A program made the position numbers and the translations under genes. Shown here in pieces: positions 1 to 9,541 of a stretch of DNA of 64,000 bases (the first letter of the stretch is position 1; every line of letters starts with the position of its first letter). Source of the DNA: JAJDAT01 sp964570665 (GTDB taxonomy: Bacteria; Nitrospinota; Nitrospinia; Nitrospinales; JAJDAT01); assembly GCA_964570665.1 (NCBI GenBank), contig CAZMZH010000015.1, forward strand, positions 22,137-86,136, given 5' to 3'. The notes beneath the pieces were generated by a model. That model was given only the letters and a program-made list of their open reading frames with translations, searched no databases and was not told the DNA's origin.

Positions 1-399
1 GTAGGCTGTTGTATTTCCAAAAAACCGATTAACTATCCAGATAAAAAATAAAAGCGAAAATACGTTTAATAAAAAATTAAAAAAGTAAATGGATTCATAT
101 GAGTAGTGGAAGAAAAGTGGAATCGCAGTAAAAAAATATAAGAATGGTCCTAATAAACGCCCGCCACCATTTCTTTCTGGGCCCGCTAAGGGAATGTAAT
201 CCCCATCAAAAAGGTGAAACGATCTATCGAAATCTCGGGCAACCCATTCGGTAATTCGGGTCGCTTCAAAACAATCAAAACGTAGATAAAGACCTAAAAT
301 TAATAAAAGGAGAAAAGAAATTTGAAAATACACAAGCGATTTGCCAGTATTTTGTTGGGTGAATTGGAGTGATTTAGAATTGAATAAGTTTCGCATCAT
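1..399 (-). CDS. GT-C type membrane glycosyltransferase, N-terminal part
   Basis: An open frame runs from an ATG pair at 399/396 leftwards off the window edge, giving 133 residues with no stop. After about 22 polar residues there is a membrane segment (VYFQISFLLLLILGLYLRF), then a soluble loop with ARDFDRSFHLFDGDYIPLAGP and GGGRLLGPFLYFF, then more hydrophobic helices. An acidic loop after TM1 followed by a Gly-Pro-rich entry into TM2 is typical of ArnT/PMT-like GT-C enzymes that move sugars from polyprenyl carriers in the inner membrane. The frame is open for about 25 codons upstream of the ATG pair without another start codon, and no clear Shine-Dalgarno is visible. The substrate cannot be told from this fragment; family assignment is by pattern only. 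Confidence 0.6.
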   Translation of the reverse strand, partial: MMRNLFNSKSLQFTQQNTGKSLVYFQISFLLLLILGLYLRFDCFEATRITEWVARDFDRSFHLFDGDYIPLAGPERNGGGRLLGPFLYFFTAIPLFFHYSYESIYFFNFLLNVFSLLFFIWIVNRFFGNTTAY

Positions 400-892
400 A
401 ATTTGTTGGCGAATTTGGCTGATTCCAACTTGCCAATAAGTCTCAGGATAGATTAATTGGAGGCATTTAAAGGTATTTCAGTGGACAAGCTAATCGAAAG
501 TCTAAAGCTTAATAAAAGAAAGATCAATTTTAAATAACTGATTCTGAATTTTGGTTTTTAAGGCTCAAGTTTTGAATTTTTCAATAATTTTAAAGATGTG
601 TTTTAGTACTTTTTATTATATTTAATTAGTGTTAATAGTATTTTACTTAATGGATTTTGATGTGTTTTGTAGAGTATAAAAACTGAGATTGACTAGGTAG
701 CTACCTTATTGAGTCTATTAATATTTTTTTTAAGTTTTAAGAAGTGAGTTTTGTGTTTCGTTGAAAGTTTTTTTTAGTCATATTTAGTGTTATATAAGGC
801 TAAATTTATTAATAAGTTAAGCTGTTAAAACCCCTCAAATCACTATTTTCTGCGTATTCATTTTTTCATACGAATCTAAAGATTGAAAATCA
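400..892. other. AT-rich divergent intergenic region
   Basis: About 490 bp separate the leftward glycosyltransferase from the rightward MBOAT gene. I see no coding frame of substance. A perfect 12-bp palindrome, AGGTAGCTACCT, lies at 695-706 with GACT at 691-694 and AGTC shortly after it, and could be a regulator site. Both flanking genes must be transcribed from this region, but no promoter with convincing -35 and -10 boxes could be fixed by eye. Confidence 0.35.
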
Positions 893-2329
893 ATGGAATT
901 TTTTAGTTCATCCTTTTTTAAGTTTTTTGTAGCAGTTTATGCCGTCCTTTTTGTATTGAACTCATTAGGTAAATCCGAAGGGTGGCGGGCATTATTTTTG
1001 AAGTTTAATAAACCGTTTTTGTTAGGGGCGAGCTATTATTTTTATGCGCATTGGGATTACCGTTTTCTTTCGTTAATAATTATTTCTACCTTAGTTGATT
1101 ACTTTGCCGGCAACTGCATTTATGAAACAGAAAACTTAAAACGTAAAAGAATTTTTCTTGGATTAAGCTTATTTATTAATTTAGGCATTTTATTTTTCTT
1201 TAAGTATTTTAACTTTTTTATCGATTCTGCTAATTTAGCGCTTTCCAATCTTAATACTCCCCTACCAAATTTAGAAATTATTTTGCCAATTGGAATTTCC
1301 TTTTACACGTTCCAGTCTATGAGCTATAGCCTGGATATTTATCGTGGAGAGCTGAAACCGGCTGAAAATTTTATTGATTTTGCGGTATTTGTGGCGTTTT
1401 TTCCTCAGTTATTGGCAGGACCAATCATGAGGGCCAAAGAATTTTTACCGCAACTGAGTAATCGAGTTCATTTGACGTCCGAAAACTTTGTAAAAGGTCT
1501 TCAAATTTTTCTTTTGGGGTTATTTTTAAAGGTAGTCGTAGCAGACAGTATTGCGCTACAAATTGACGATATATTTAAGACTCCCCAGAATTATGGTCCC
1601 ATTGTCACTTGGGTGGCGGTATTAGGGTTTTCAGTTCAAATTTTTTGCGATTTTTGGGGATATACAGAAATGGCAATAGGTGTGGGATTAGCGCTTGGGT
1701 TTGTTTTACCTGTAAACTTTCGTTTGCCTTATTTAGCGACTAATTTGGTCGACTTTTGGAGAAGATGGCATATTTCATTATCTTCTTTTTTGCGCGATTA
1801 CTTATATATTCCCTTAGGGGGAAACCGGTCAGGAACGGTAAGGACTTGCTCTAATGTTTTTATAACGATGCTGCTTGGAGGGCTTTGGCATGGAGCTAGT
1901 TGGACTTTTGTCATTTGGGGAGCTCTTCATGGTTTTGGGCTTCTAGTGGCGCGTATTTTGGGTTCTTTGTTAAAAAATGTTCCGTCAAACTTTGTTTTAG
2001 TTTTCTTTAAGTGGCTTACGACATATGTTTTTGTTTGTTTAGGATGGGTTTTTTTTCGATCTGATAATCTCCAAATCGCGGAGCAAATCTTTACAAATTT
2101 ATTCTTTTTGAACGCCTCCGAAGTAAACTGGAATTATTTAACCATCGAACATCTTTTTTTCATTCCCGTTATGGCGGTAGTGCACATATTATTTTACTTG
2201 AAGAAAGTAGATCATCTTTCTTTCGAGAAGGGCTCGTTTCTCTGCTTTTTTTATATTATCTTTTTGATAATCACCGTTTTCGTTTTTTACCCCATGGAAT
2301 CAGTTCCTTTCATTTATTTCCAATTCTAA
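893..2329 (+). CDS. MBOAT family O-acyltransferase (AlgI/DltB-like)
   Basis: A 478-residue polytopic membrane protein. The MBOAT signature is plain: WRRWHISLSSFLRDYLYIPL followed by LLGGLWHGASW, in which H333 is the conserved catalytic histidine. Length and motif order match AlgI/PatA/DltB-type enzymes, which pass acyl groups across the inner membrane to exported polysaccharides or other surface polymers. The usual AlgJ/AlgX-like periplasmic partner is not next to it; the next gene is a ferredoxin. The gene starts at an ATG and appears to be a single-gene unit. Substrate is unknown; alginate itself is not implied. Confidence 0.85.
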   Translation: MEFFSSSFFKFFVAVYAVLFVLNSLGKSEGWRALFLKFNKPFLLGASYYFYAHWDYRFLSLIIISTLVDYFAGNCIYETENLKRKRIFLGLSLFINLGILFFFKYFNFFIDSANLALSNLNTPLPNLEIILPIGISFYTFQSMSYSLDIYRGELKPAENFIDFAVFVAFFPQLLAGPIMRAKEFLPQLSNRVHLTSENFVKGLQIFLLGLFLKVVVADSIALQIDDIFKTPQNYGPIVTWVAVLGFSVQIFCDFWGYTEMAIGVGLALGFVLPVNFRLPYLATNLVDFWRRWHISLSSFLRDYLYIPLGGNRSGTVRTCSNVFITMLLGGLWHGASWTFVIWGALHGFGLLVARILGSLLKNVPSNFVLVFFKWLTTYVFVCLGWVFFRSDNLQIAEQIFTNLFFLNASEVNWNYLTIEHLFFIPVMAVVHILFYLKKVDHLSFEKGSFLCFFYIIFLIITVFVFYPMESVPFIYFQF

Positions 2330-2592
2330 TAGAATTTTTGATTCAATCAGATTAGATGATAATAAAGAGGGTAGCCTAATTTTGCTATAGAACTTCTATT
2401 TGGAGTAAATTAAGAAAATTTCTTTATTTTTGACATGAGAAGATTTTTAAAAGTTAGGATATAATATAAATAAAATTAAAATGTGGCTTTTAATGTAAAA
2501 ATTTTTGCAAAAAGGTTCATATTTTGTTATAAATTTTTTTCTAATTTAATATTAAAACCCAGAAAATAAATGGTTTTAAAAGGACTTAGGAA

Positions 2593-2928
2593 ATGGCGTT
2601 AACTATCGTAAGAGAACAAGAGAAAAAAAAGGAAAAAAGAAAAAGAAAGCCGAAAATTCTAGCTATTATCAATGATGCATGTACGGGATGCAGCGGATCG
2701 CCTATTTGCGTGACTGAATGCCCAATTGATGATTGTATGAATATCGTGCCTAATCCAGACGCTCCTGTATTCATTAGGATAGAAGTCAATGCGTTAAATT
2801 GCATTGGATGCAAAAAATGTATTTCCAAAGGACCAATGGATACTTATTTAGAGGGGTGTCCTTGGGATGCAATTGACATGGTGCCATTGGCTGATTTTGA
2901 AGCCGAGCATGGAGTGCTTGAATATTAA
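2593..2928 (+). CDS. Ferredoxin with two [4Fe-4S] cluster motifs
   Basis: A 111-residue protein with a strongly basic N-terminus (residues 10-21, mostly Lys/Arg) and two cysteine groups: C30, C33, C39, C43-Pro and C70, C73, C76, C89-Pro. Both groups carry insertions relative to the compact CxxCxxCxxxCP pattern (five residues before C39, twelve before C89), and C48 is additional. It should be a cytoplasmic electron carrier. The ATG follows AAAAGGACTTAGG. A TATAAT box is at 2460-2465, but the only good -35 match (TTGACA, 2430-2435) is 24 bp upstream, too far for a standard promoter. It is a single-gene unit ended by the terminator downstream; its redox partner is unknown. Confidence 0.85.
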   Translation: MALTIVREQEKKKEKRKRKPKILAIINDACTGCSGSPICVTECPIDDCMNIVPNPDAPVFIRIEVNALNCIGCKKCISKGPMDTYLEGCPWDAIDMVPLADFEAEHGVLEY

Positions 2929-2947
2929 GAAATAGCGATTCTAATAT

Positions 2948-2992
2948 AAAAAAATAAAGCGCTTTAGCACAAAAGCGATTTGTTATTTTTTT
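2948..2992. terminator. Intrinsic terminator, possibly bidirectional
   Basis: CGCTTT at 2960-2965 pairs with AAAGCG at 2972-2977 around a six-base loop. The outer AAAAAAATAA (2948-2957) pairs with TTATTTTTTT (2983-2992), which also supplies the U-tract after the ferredoxin gene. It separates that gene from the atp promoter. Confidence 0.6.
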
Positions 2993-3165
2993 ATATACTT
3001 TTGATTTGACATAGAACTTTTTCGAAGATATTTTTTACATCTTTTTAAGAATACATTTGGAAAATCCCCTGGAAAGTTAACTTGCCTATAAGAATTTTCA
3101 AGTTTTTGAAAATCTTCCCTCATTAAACAATCTCACTAATCCGTGTAAATTTTGTAGTTACGGTT

Positions 3166-3194
3166 TTGACAATAGGTTGGTAATAGGGTATAAA
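3166..3194 (+). promoter_or_regulatory. Sigma70-type promoter of the atp operon
   Basis: TTGACA at 3166-3171 and TATAAA at 3189-3194 are separated by exactly 17 bp. The predicted start is roughly 35 bp upstream of the first atp gene. No other comparable promoter is seen within the operon. Confidence 0.75.
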
Positions 3195-3237
3195 GTAGGC
3201 TCATTTACCTTGCTTTCCTGATTTTTTCCAAAAATTG

Positions 3238-3471
3238 ATGAGTAAAGACAACGATTTTAAAGGCGGTATTGGTATTGCCTTTAGAATGGGGACAGAGTTA
3301 GTTGTAGCCACTCTTTTAGGGTCGTTGATCGGTTATACATTGGACCATTATTTAGGAACGGGTCCATGGCTACTGATTATAGGATTGATATTTGGGATCT
3401 TAGCCGGTTTTTTGAATTTATACCGAGTTGCCCAAGAATTAAGCAAAACAAACGAAATTGATACTGATTAA
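3238..3471 (+). CDS. atpI: AtpI/AtpZ-type ATP synthase accessory protein
   Basis: A small two-helix membrane protein of 77 residues, first in the ATP synthase operon. Hydrophobic segments at about 13-33 and 42-62 flank the short DHYLGTGPW turn typical of AtpI/AtpZ proteins, which assist c-ring assembly or Mg2+ handling. I take the ATG at 3238; a TTG immediately upstream (3235) is in frame and would add one residue. Only 12 bp separate it from atpB. Confidence 0.75.
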   Translation: MSKDNDFKGGIGIAFRMGTELVVATLLGSLIGYTLDHYLGTGPWLLIIGLIFGILAGFLNLYRVAQELSKTNEIDTD

Positions 3472-3483
3472 AGAATAGAGGTT

Positions 3484-4212
3484 ATGGAAAACCCCTTACA
3501 TCATTTTGAGTTACATCCAATTATCCCTATCCATTTAGGAGGATTAGACCTTTCCTTGAACAAAGGAATTTTTGTGATGTGGGCCGCTTTGGCAGTCGCA
3601 TTTATTTTGTTTATGATTGCAGTTAAGTCAAAGCTTAGTTTGGCGCCTGGAAAGCTTCAAAGTATTTTGGAATTATATCTCCAAATGATAAAAGATATAG
3701 CCGACGATAATATTGGAGAAGAAGGGGATAAGTATTTACCTTTTATTGCCTCATTATTCCTTTTTATATTCTTTTGTAATTTGGCTGGTTTGGTGCCAGG
3801 GTCTTACACGATTACAAGTCAGTTGGTTGTGACGGGAACTTTTGCAGTTTCCATATTTATCATGACTTTGATCATTGGGATTTCTAAGCATGGAGGGCAT
3901 TTTATTTCTATCTTGGTTCCTCCTGGAGTTCCAAAAGTTATGGTTCCATTTTTGGTTCCAATTGAATTGCTGAGTCAATTGTCGAGGCCGCTTACTTTAG
4001 CTTTGCGATTGTTTGGTAATATGACTGCTGGACATATTCTTTTGGGCGTTATCTTTGGGATGGCAATGACAGCCCCAATGGTAGTTAATGTTTTGCCTTT
4101 TGGATTTACGGTCCTCTTATATGGAATGGAAGTTTTTGTTTCCGCAATTCAAGCGTATATTTTTACATTGCTGACATGTGTTTATATCGGCGATGTTATT
4201 AAGTTACATTGA
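3484..4212 (+). CDS. atpB: ATP synthase Fo subunit a
   Basis: A 242-residue polytopic protein of normal length for bacterial subunit a. The diagnostic stretch PLTLALRLFGNMTAGHILL contains the essential arginine (R175), which faces the c-ring and separates the two proton half-channels. The C-terminal helix has the conserved QAYIFTLLTCVYI pattern. It lies in the standard place, between atpI and atpE, in an operon transcribed left to right. Confidence 0.97.
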   Translation: MENPLHHFELHPIIPIHLGGLDLSLNKGIFVMWAALAVAFILFMIAVKSKLSLAPGKLQSILELYLQMIKDIADDNIGEEGDKYLPFIASLFLFIFFCNLAGLVPGSYTITSQLVVTGTFAVSIFIMTLIIGISKHGGHFISILVPPGVPKVMVPFLVPIELLSQLSRPLTLALRLFGNMTAGHILLGVIFGMAMTAPMVVNVLPFGFTVLLYGMEVFVSAIQAYIFTLLTCVYIGDVIKLH

Positions 4213-4245
4213 TTTTTAATTTTATAATCTGAAGGAGAAAAGAGC

Positions 4246-4470
4246 ATGGATGTTGGCGCAGCGGCTTTGTTGGCAGTAGGAATCACCGCTTTTGGTTTTT
4301 TAGGCGCTTCTCTTGGGATGGGTATTCTTTTCGGGAAAATGATCGAAACGGTTGGACGTAACCCCAATTCTGAGCCTAAAGTTTTTAAGTTTTTGATTAT
4401 TGGATTGGCGTTGGTTGAGCAGTTTGGTATTTTTAGTTTGGTACTTGCCTTACTATTATTGTTCCGATAG
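4246..4470 (+). CDS. atpE: ATP synthase Fo subunit c
   Basis: A 74-residue hairpin of two membrane helices joined by the polar loop with GRNP (37-40). The ion-binding carboxylate is E58 in LVEQFGIF. The residue after it is Gln rather than the Ser/Thr seen in Na+-binding c subunits, so H+ coupling is the likelier reading. A good Shine-Dalgarno, AAGGAG, precedes the ATG. Confidence 0.96.
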   Translation: MDVGAAALLAVGITAFGFLGASLGMGILFGKMIETVGRNPNSEPKVFKFLIIGLALVEQFGIFSLVLALLLLFR

Positions 4471-4502
4471 TTAATTCCCGAACCTATAGAAGATATTAGA
4501 CT

Positions 4503-5012
4503 ATGCCACAATTAGAGCAAACGAGCGTTTTTGCTTCGCTTATTTTTTGGTCCTTTGTTTCTTTTGGTATTTTTCTTTTCTTACTGAATAAGTATGCTTT
4601 TCCGCCAATCTTGGCGATTTTGGAAGAGCGGAAGAGGAAAATACAGGGAGATATAGCCGATGCTGAAAAGCAAAAAGAAGACGCACGGCATTTGAAGGAA
4701 GATTTAGACCGTCAACTAAAGGAAGCGCACGAAAAAGCAAAAGAGATCGTCCGTCTTTCCGAGGTTGAGTCTAAGAAGATTCAAGAAAAAACTTTGCGCG
4801 AAACAGAAGCTAAGTGTAAGCAGATGCAAGAGCAAGCCACCCAAGAGATTGCTAGGAATCAAGAAAAGCTTATGGGGGAGATCCGCGGACATTTGGCTGA
4901 GTTGACCGTTGTGTCTACTGAAAAAATATTGCGAAAATCGCTTTCAGATGATGATAAAGAGCGATTGGTGGACGATGCGATTAACGAAGCTTTAGGCCAG
5001 CTAAAGAATTAA
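4503..5012 (+). CDS. atpF: ATP synthase Fo subunit b
   Basis: A 169-residue protein with one N-terminal membrane helix (about 11-30) followed by a long, charged coiled coil of Glu/Lys/Gln-rich heptads: the peripheral stalk that joins subunit a to delta and alpha. One b gene is present and no b' copy is seen. The order c-b-delta is standard. Confidence 0.95.
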   Translation: MPQLEQTSVFASLIFWSFVSFGIFLFLLNKYAFPPILAILEERKRKIQGDIADAEKQKEDARHLKEDLDRQLKEAHEKAKEIVRLSEVESKKIQEKTLRETEAKCKQMQEQATQEIARNQEKLMGEIRGHLAELTVVSTEKILRKSLSDDDKERLVDDAINEALGQLKN

Positions 5013-5097
5013 TTTTATTTTTTGGTTAAAGGTTGATTGCGTGTTTTGAGAGTAGCTTTTTACTAAGCTAAGTCCATCGTATTAGGAAAATAACTCC

Positions 5098-5649
5098 ATG
5101 ATTGAAAATATTATTGGTAAGCGTTATGCCGAGGCTCTTTCTTCTTCAATTCAAGAAGATTCGCGCCTTAGTTCTGCGTTGGAAAACCTAACCGATATTT
5201 GCGGCATCTTCCAAGAAGACTCCCAACTGGCTAGGTTTTTTTCTAACCCAGCTATTTCTGATGAAAATAAGATGGGTTTCTTGAAGGATTTGGAAGGGCA
5301 GTTAGAAATTGAACCTGAAGTTAAAAATCTTTTAGCTTTGTTAGTTGAAAGACGAAAAATTCTTCGTTTGAAAAACGTTTTAGAATTTTTTCAGGTAACT
5401 GTCGATCAGCGGTTAAGTCGAGTCAGGGCTCAAATTAACTCGGCAGAAGAGCTTAGCAATAAACAAATTGAGAACTTAACGGAATCATTGAGAAAAATAA
5501 CAGGAAAAGACGTTTTGGTCGAGACAGTTGTTGACGAGAGCTTAATAGGGGGTATCGTTTTGCGGATGGGAAGTTTAGTCGCAGACGCCTCGGTTAAAAA
5601 TCGCTTGGCCATAATGAAACGATATATCCAGAAAGAGGAGGTAGCCTAA
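5098..5649 (+). CDS. atpH: ATP synthase F1 subunit delta
   Basis: A 183-residue soluble protein with the delta/OSCP pattern: N-terminal RYAEAL, central helical region (LLALLVERRKILRLKNVLEFF) and C-terminal VDESLIGGIVLRMGS followed by a short helix. It links the b stalk to the top of F1. Its stop codon is directly followed by the GTG start of atpA, which implies translational coupling. Confidence 0.95.
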   Translation: MIENIIGKRYAEALSSSIQEDSRLSSALENLTDICGIFQEDSQLARFFSNPAISDENKMGFLKDLEGQLEIEPEVKNLLALLVERRKILRLKNVLEFFQVTVDQRLSRVRAQINSAEELSNKQIENLTESLRKITGKDVLVETVVDESLIGGIVLRMGSLVADASVKNRLAIMKRYIQKEEVA

Positions 5650-7155
5650 GTGAGTTTGCGTGCCGATGAAATCAGTACTCTGATTCAAAAACGAATTCAA
5701 GGGTTTGAAGAAACTGTCGAACTCAAGGAGACCGGACGCGTTATCTCCGTCGGCGACGGAATTGCCCGTATTTATGGTTTGGAAAATGCTATGGCGGGGG
5801 AATTGTTAGCGTTTCCAAACGATCTTTCGGCGATGGTTTTAAACCTTGAAGAAGATAATGTTGGCGCTATTCTGCTCGGTGGCGACACCGAAGTAAAAGA
5901 AGGCGACGAGGTAAAACGAACCGGTCGTATCATGGAGGTTCCTGTTGGGCCTGAAATGGTAGGACGCGTGGTAAATGGTTTAGGACAACCTATTGATGGT
6001 AAAGGACCTATTAACTCTAAGCTTACCGGGCCTATTGAAAGAATAGCGCCTGGGGTTATTGATAGAAAGTCTGTTCACGAACCTATGCAAACGGGACTTA
6101 AGGCAATTGACGGAATGGTGCCAATTGGTCGCGGTCAACGCGAGTTGATCATTGGCGATCGGCAAACAGGGAAAACCGCTGTCGCCCTAGATACGATCCT
6201 TAATCAAAAAGGGCAAAATGTTTTTTGTGTTTATGTTGCTATAGGCCAAAAACGTTCTACGGTTGCTCGCGTAGTTAAGACCTTAGAAGAACATGACGCG
6301 ATGAAGTATACGATCGTCGTTGCCGCGACAGCAAGCGATCCAGCGCCACTGCAATATATTGCGCCATATGCTGGTTGCGCGATGGGTGAATATTTTCGAG
6401 ATAATGGTCAACATTGTCTCATAGTTTATGATGATCTTTCCAAACAAGCGGCGGCTTATAGACAGCTTTCATTGCTTTTAAGAAGACCTCCTGGACGGGA
6501 AGCGTATCCTGGAGACGTTTTTTATCTTCACTCTCGGTTGCTAGAACGTGCCGCTAAAGTAAGCGATGAATTGGGAGCGGGTTCTCTAACGGCTTTACCT
6601 ATTATTGAGACTCAAGGCGGAGACGTATCGGCTTATATCCCAACCAACGTAATCTCTATCACAGATGGACAAATTTATTTGGAAACAGACTTGTTCTATT
6701 CCGGCGTGCGCCCTGCAATCAACGTTGGGCTATCTGTTTCACGGGTTGGTGGAGCGGCTCAAACTAAAGCGACTAAACAAGTTGCGGGTCAGTTGCGGTT
6801 AGATTTGGCTCAATTTCGAGAAATGGCGGCTTTTGCTCAATTTGGTAGTGATTTAGACGCCGCTACCCAGGCCCAGTTAGCGCGAGGCGAAAGGCTAGTG
6901 GAAATCCTTAAGCAAGACCAGTACAAACCATATTCTATGGCTAATCAAGTGGTTTCTATTTTTGCTGGAGTAAAAGGGTTTATGGACGATGTTGCCGTTA
7001 GCGATGCCAAACGATTTGAGCTTGGATTGGTCAGCTTTATTGAAGAAAAGTATTCTAATTTGATTGACGCCATTAATAAAGATAAGAAGATTACCGACGA
7101 AACTGATAGCGCTTTAAGGGCGGCTATTGAAGAGTATAAAGGTTTGTTTTCTTAA
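5650..7155 (+). CDS. atpA: ATP synthase F1 subunit alpha
   Basis: A 501-residue protein of normal length. The Walker A motif GDRQTGKT is at 169-176, and the alpha signature PAINVGLSVSRVGG is present near the middle. Alpha forms the non-catalytic nucleotide sites of the F1 hexamer. Translation starts at a GTG abutting the atpH stop and preceded by AGAGGAGG, a strong Shine-Dalgarno lying inside the end of atpH. Confidence 0.98.
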   Translation: MSLRADEISTLIQKRIQGFEETVELKETGRVISVGDGIARIYGLENAMAGELLAFPNDLSAMVLNLEEDNVGAILLGGDTEVKEGDEVKRTGRIMEVPVGPEMVGRVVNGLGQPIDGKGPINSKLTGPIERIAPGVIDRKSVHEPMQTGLKAIDGMVPIGRGQRELIIGDRQTGKTAVALDTILNQKGQNVFCVYVAIGQKRSTVARVVKTLEEHDAMKYTIVVAATASDPAPLQYIAPYAGCAMGEYFRDNGQHCLIVYDDLSKQAAAYRQLSLLLRRPPGREAYPGDVFYLHSRLLERAAKVSDELGAGSLTALPIIETQGGDVSAYIPTNVISITDGQIYLETDLFYSGVRPAINVGLSVSRVGGAAQTKATKQVAGQLRLDLAQFREMAAFAQFGSDLDAATQAQLARGERLVEILKQDQYKPYSMANQVVSIFAGVKGFMDDVAVSDAKRFELGLVSFIEEKYSNLIDAINKDKKITDETDSALRAAIEEYKGLFS

Positions 7156-7229
7156 GAGAATAAATTTTGTCGGTTCTTAATGAACCGCACTGTTAGAATT
7201 TGTCATTAAAGAGGTTTTGCTAATAAAAT

Positions 7230-8090
7230 ATGCCGAATTTACGTGATATTAAAAGAAGAATTCGCAGCGTAAAAAATACTCAGCAAATTACAAAAGCAAT
7301 GAAGCTGGTTTCCGCTTCAAAGTTACGTAAAGCGCAAGAAGCTATGCTTCGCGCTAGACCTTATGCTTTAAAAACCAAAGATGTAATGAATTCTTTGTCA
7401 GCGCGTTGCGATAAAGATCAACACCCGTTATTAAATACTCGCGAAGTGAAAAAAGTTTTGATTCTTCTTATTACTTCGGACAAAGGGTTGTGTGGCGGCT
7501 TTAACAGCTATTTAAACCGTAAGACCAACGAGTTAATCAAGGAAAATGAAGGTAATGAGATCTCATTTTTATTTGCTGGAAAAAAAGGAAATGCTTTTTT
7601 TCAGAATAAAGGGTTTCCTGTTGTCGATGATTATTCGGGGTGGACGAAAGGTTATAAGTTTAATATGTCGGCAGAAATATCTAAGAAGCTAACCGATGTG
7701 TTTCTAGATGAAAAAGCCGACAAAGTTTACATTGTATATAATGAGTTTAAATCCGTTATTCAGCAAGAGGTGATTGCTCAGCAATTATTACCTATAGTTC
7801 CAGGCGAGGTTAAAGAAAGTGGTCAGGAAGTTGACTATATTTATGAGCCGGGTCAGGAAGGTGTTTTAGAGCAATTGTTAAAAATGTATGTTGAAACGGT
7901 GATTCATCAGTCATTCTTAGAATCCATAGCGAGCGAGCATGGAGCAAGAATGGCCGCTATGGATAATGCCAGCCGAAATGCGAAAGAAATGATAGGACAG
8001 CTCACTCTGTTTTATAACAAAGCGCGTCAGGCTTATATTACGACAGAATTGACTGAAATCGTCAGCGGAGCTGAGGCTCTCAAAGGTTAA
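7230..8090 (+). CDS. atpG: ATP synthase F1 subunit gamma
   Basis: A 286-residue rotor subunit. The N-terminal helix (RRIRSVKNTQQITKAMKLVS) and the C-terminal helix (RMAAMDNASRNAKEMI) form the antiparallel coiled coil that turns inside the alpha-beta hexamer. ITSDKGLCGGFN is the usual start of the central domain. It lies 74 bp after atpA and 34 bp before atpD. Confidence 0.97.
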   Translation: MPNLRDIKRRIRSVKNTQQITKAMKLVSASKLRKAQEAMLRARPYALKTKDVMNSLSARCDKDQHPLLNTREVKKVLILLITSDKGLCGGFNSYLNRKTNELIKENEGNEISFLFAGKKGNAFFQNKGFPVVDDYSGWTKGYKFNMSAEISKKLTDVFLDEKADKVYIVYNEFKSVIQQEVIAQQLLPIVPGEVKESGQEVDYIYEPGQEGVLEQLLKMYVETVIHQSFLESIASEHGARMAAMDNASRNAKEMIGQLTLFYNKARQAYITTELTEIVSGAEALKG

Positions 8091-8124
8091 TCAAAAATCC
8101 GGTTTTATAAGGCGAGGAATTGAA

Positions 8125-9537
8125 ATGAATAAAGGCAGTATCATTCAGGTAATGGGTCCCGTAATCGACTTTAGGTTTGAAGATGGATTGCCCGCTTTGA
8201 ATAACGCAGTTAGGATTAAGCATCCAGACCCAAAAGAAGGCGATAGTGAATATATTATTACCGAAGTCGCTCAACATCTTGGCGATAATGCTGTTCGAGC
8301 TATTTCCATGCAACCTACAGATGGTTTGGTTAGGGGAATGGAAGCGGAAGATACTGGCAACCCTATTATGGTTCCTGTTGGCGAAGAAGTTTTAGGCCGA
8401 ATTTTGAATGTTGTTGGCGAACCTGTAGATAAAAAACCTGCGGTGGAATCCAAAACAACTTGGAGTATTCACCGTGACGCGCCTCCTCTTGAAGAACAAG
8501 ATACCGGTATGGAAATGTTTGAAACCGGGATTAAGGTTATCGATCTTTTAGAACCTTACCTAAAAGGCGGTAAAACGGGTTTGTTTGGCGGAGCCGGCGT
8601 AGGTAAAACTGTTTTGATTATGGAGTTAATCCATAACATCGCCATGGGACATGGCGGTTATTCTGTATTTGCGGGGGTAGGAGAAAGAACTCGCGAAGGA
8701 AATGACTTGTACCATGAAATGATGGATTCTGGCGTTATCGATAAAATCTCTTTGATTTATGGTCAGATGACAGAGCCTCCCGGCGCGCGAATGCGAGTTG
8801 GTTTGACTGGTTTGACCATGGCAGAATATTTTCGAGATGTTGGCGGTAAAGACGTTTTACTTTTTGTTGATAATATTTTCCGTTTCTCGCAGGCCGGTTC
8901 TGAAGTGTCGGCTCTCTTAGGTCGGATACCATCAGCCGTTGGTTATCAGCCAACATTGGCTACGGAGATGGGTAATTTGCAAGAGCGAATTACTTCAACA
9001 AAAAATGGTTCGGTCACATCTGTACAAGCGATTTATGTACCTGCCGATGACTTGACAGACCCAGCTCCGGCGACTACATTTGCTCATTTAGACGCTACCA
9101 CCGTTTTGAATCGAAGAATTTCTGAGTTAGGAATCTATCCGGCTGTGGATCCACTTGACTCCACTTCCAGAATTTTAGATCCAGCAATTATCGGACAGGA
9201 ACATTACGATGTTGCACGAGGCGTGCAACGTGTATTGCAACGTTATAAAGACTTACAAGATATCATTGCTATTTTAGGAATGGACGAGCTTTCTGAAGAA
9301 GATAAACTTCTTGTTGCTCGCGCTCGGAAGGTTCAGAAATTTCTTTCCCAACCATTCTTTGTTGCTGAAATCTTTACGGGTTCACCTGGGAAATACGTCA
9401 AATTAAAGGATACGGTTGAAAGTTTTAAAGAAATTTTAGACGGTAATTGTGACGATATGCCAGAACAAGCCCTATATATGGTTGGCGGTATCGAAGAAGC
9501 TAGGGAGAAGGCCGCTAAAATGAAGAAGGAAGGTTAA
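8125..9537 (+). CDS. atpD: ATP synthase F1 subunit beta (catalytic)
   Basis: A 470-residue protein with Walker A GGAGVGKT at 155-162, the catalytic-site region GERTREGNDLYHEM, and ALLGRIPSAVGYQPTLATEMG. It carries the catalytic ATP synthesis/hydrolysis sites. The start ATG follows GGCGAGGAATTGAA, a usable Shine-Dalgarno. Only 4 bp separate it from atpC. Confidence 0.98.
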   Translation: MNKGSIIQVMGPVIDFRFEDGLPALNNAVRIKHPDPKEGDSEYIITEVAQHLGDNAVRAISMQPTDGLVRGMEAEDTGNPIMVPVGEEVLGRILNVVGEPVDKKPAVESKTTWSIHRDAPPLEEQDTGMEMFETGIKVIDLLEPYLKGGKTGLFGGAGVGKTVLIMELIHNIAMGHGGYSVFAGVGERTREGNDLYHEMMDSGVIDKISLIYGQMTEPPGARMRVGLTGLTMAEYFRDVGGKDVLLFVDNIFRFSQAGSEVSALLGRIPSAVGYQPTLATEMGNLQERITSTKNGSVTSVQAIYVPADDLTDPAPATTFAHLDATTVLNRRISELGIYPAVDPLDSTSRILDPAIIGQEHYDVARGVQRVLQRYKDLQDIIAILGMDELSEEDKLLVARARKVQKFLSQPFFVAEIFTGSPGKYVKLKDTVESFKEILDGNCDDMPEQALYMVGGIEEAREKAAKMKKEG

Positions 9538-9541
9538 TCTG

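Noticed and set aside
2430..2465. TTGACA and TATAAT upstream of the ferredoxin as a sigma70 promoter
   Set aside because: Spacing is 24 bp, well outside 16-18; kept only as a note in the gene entry.
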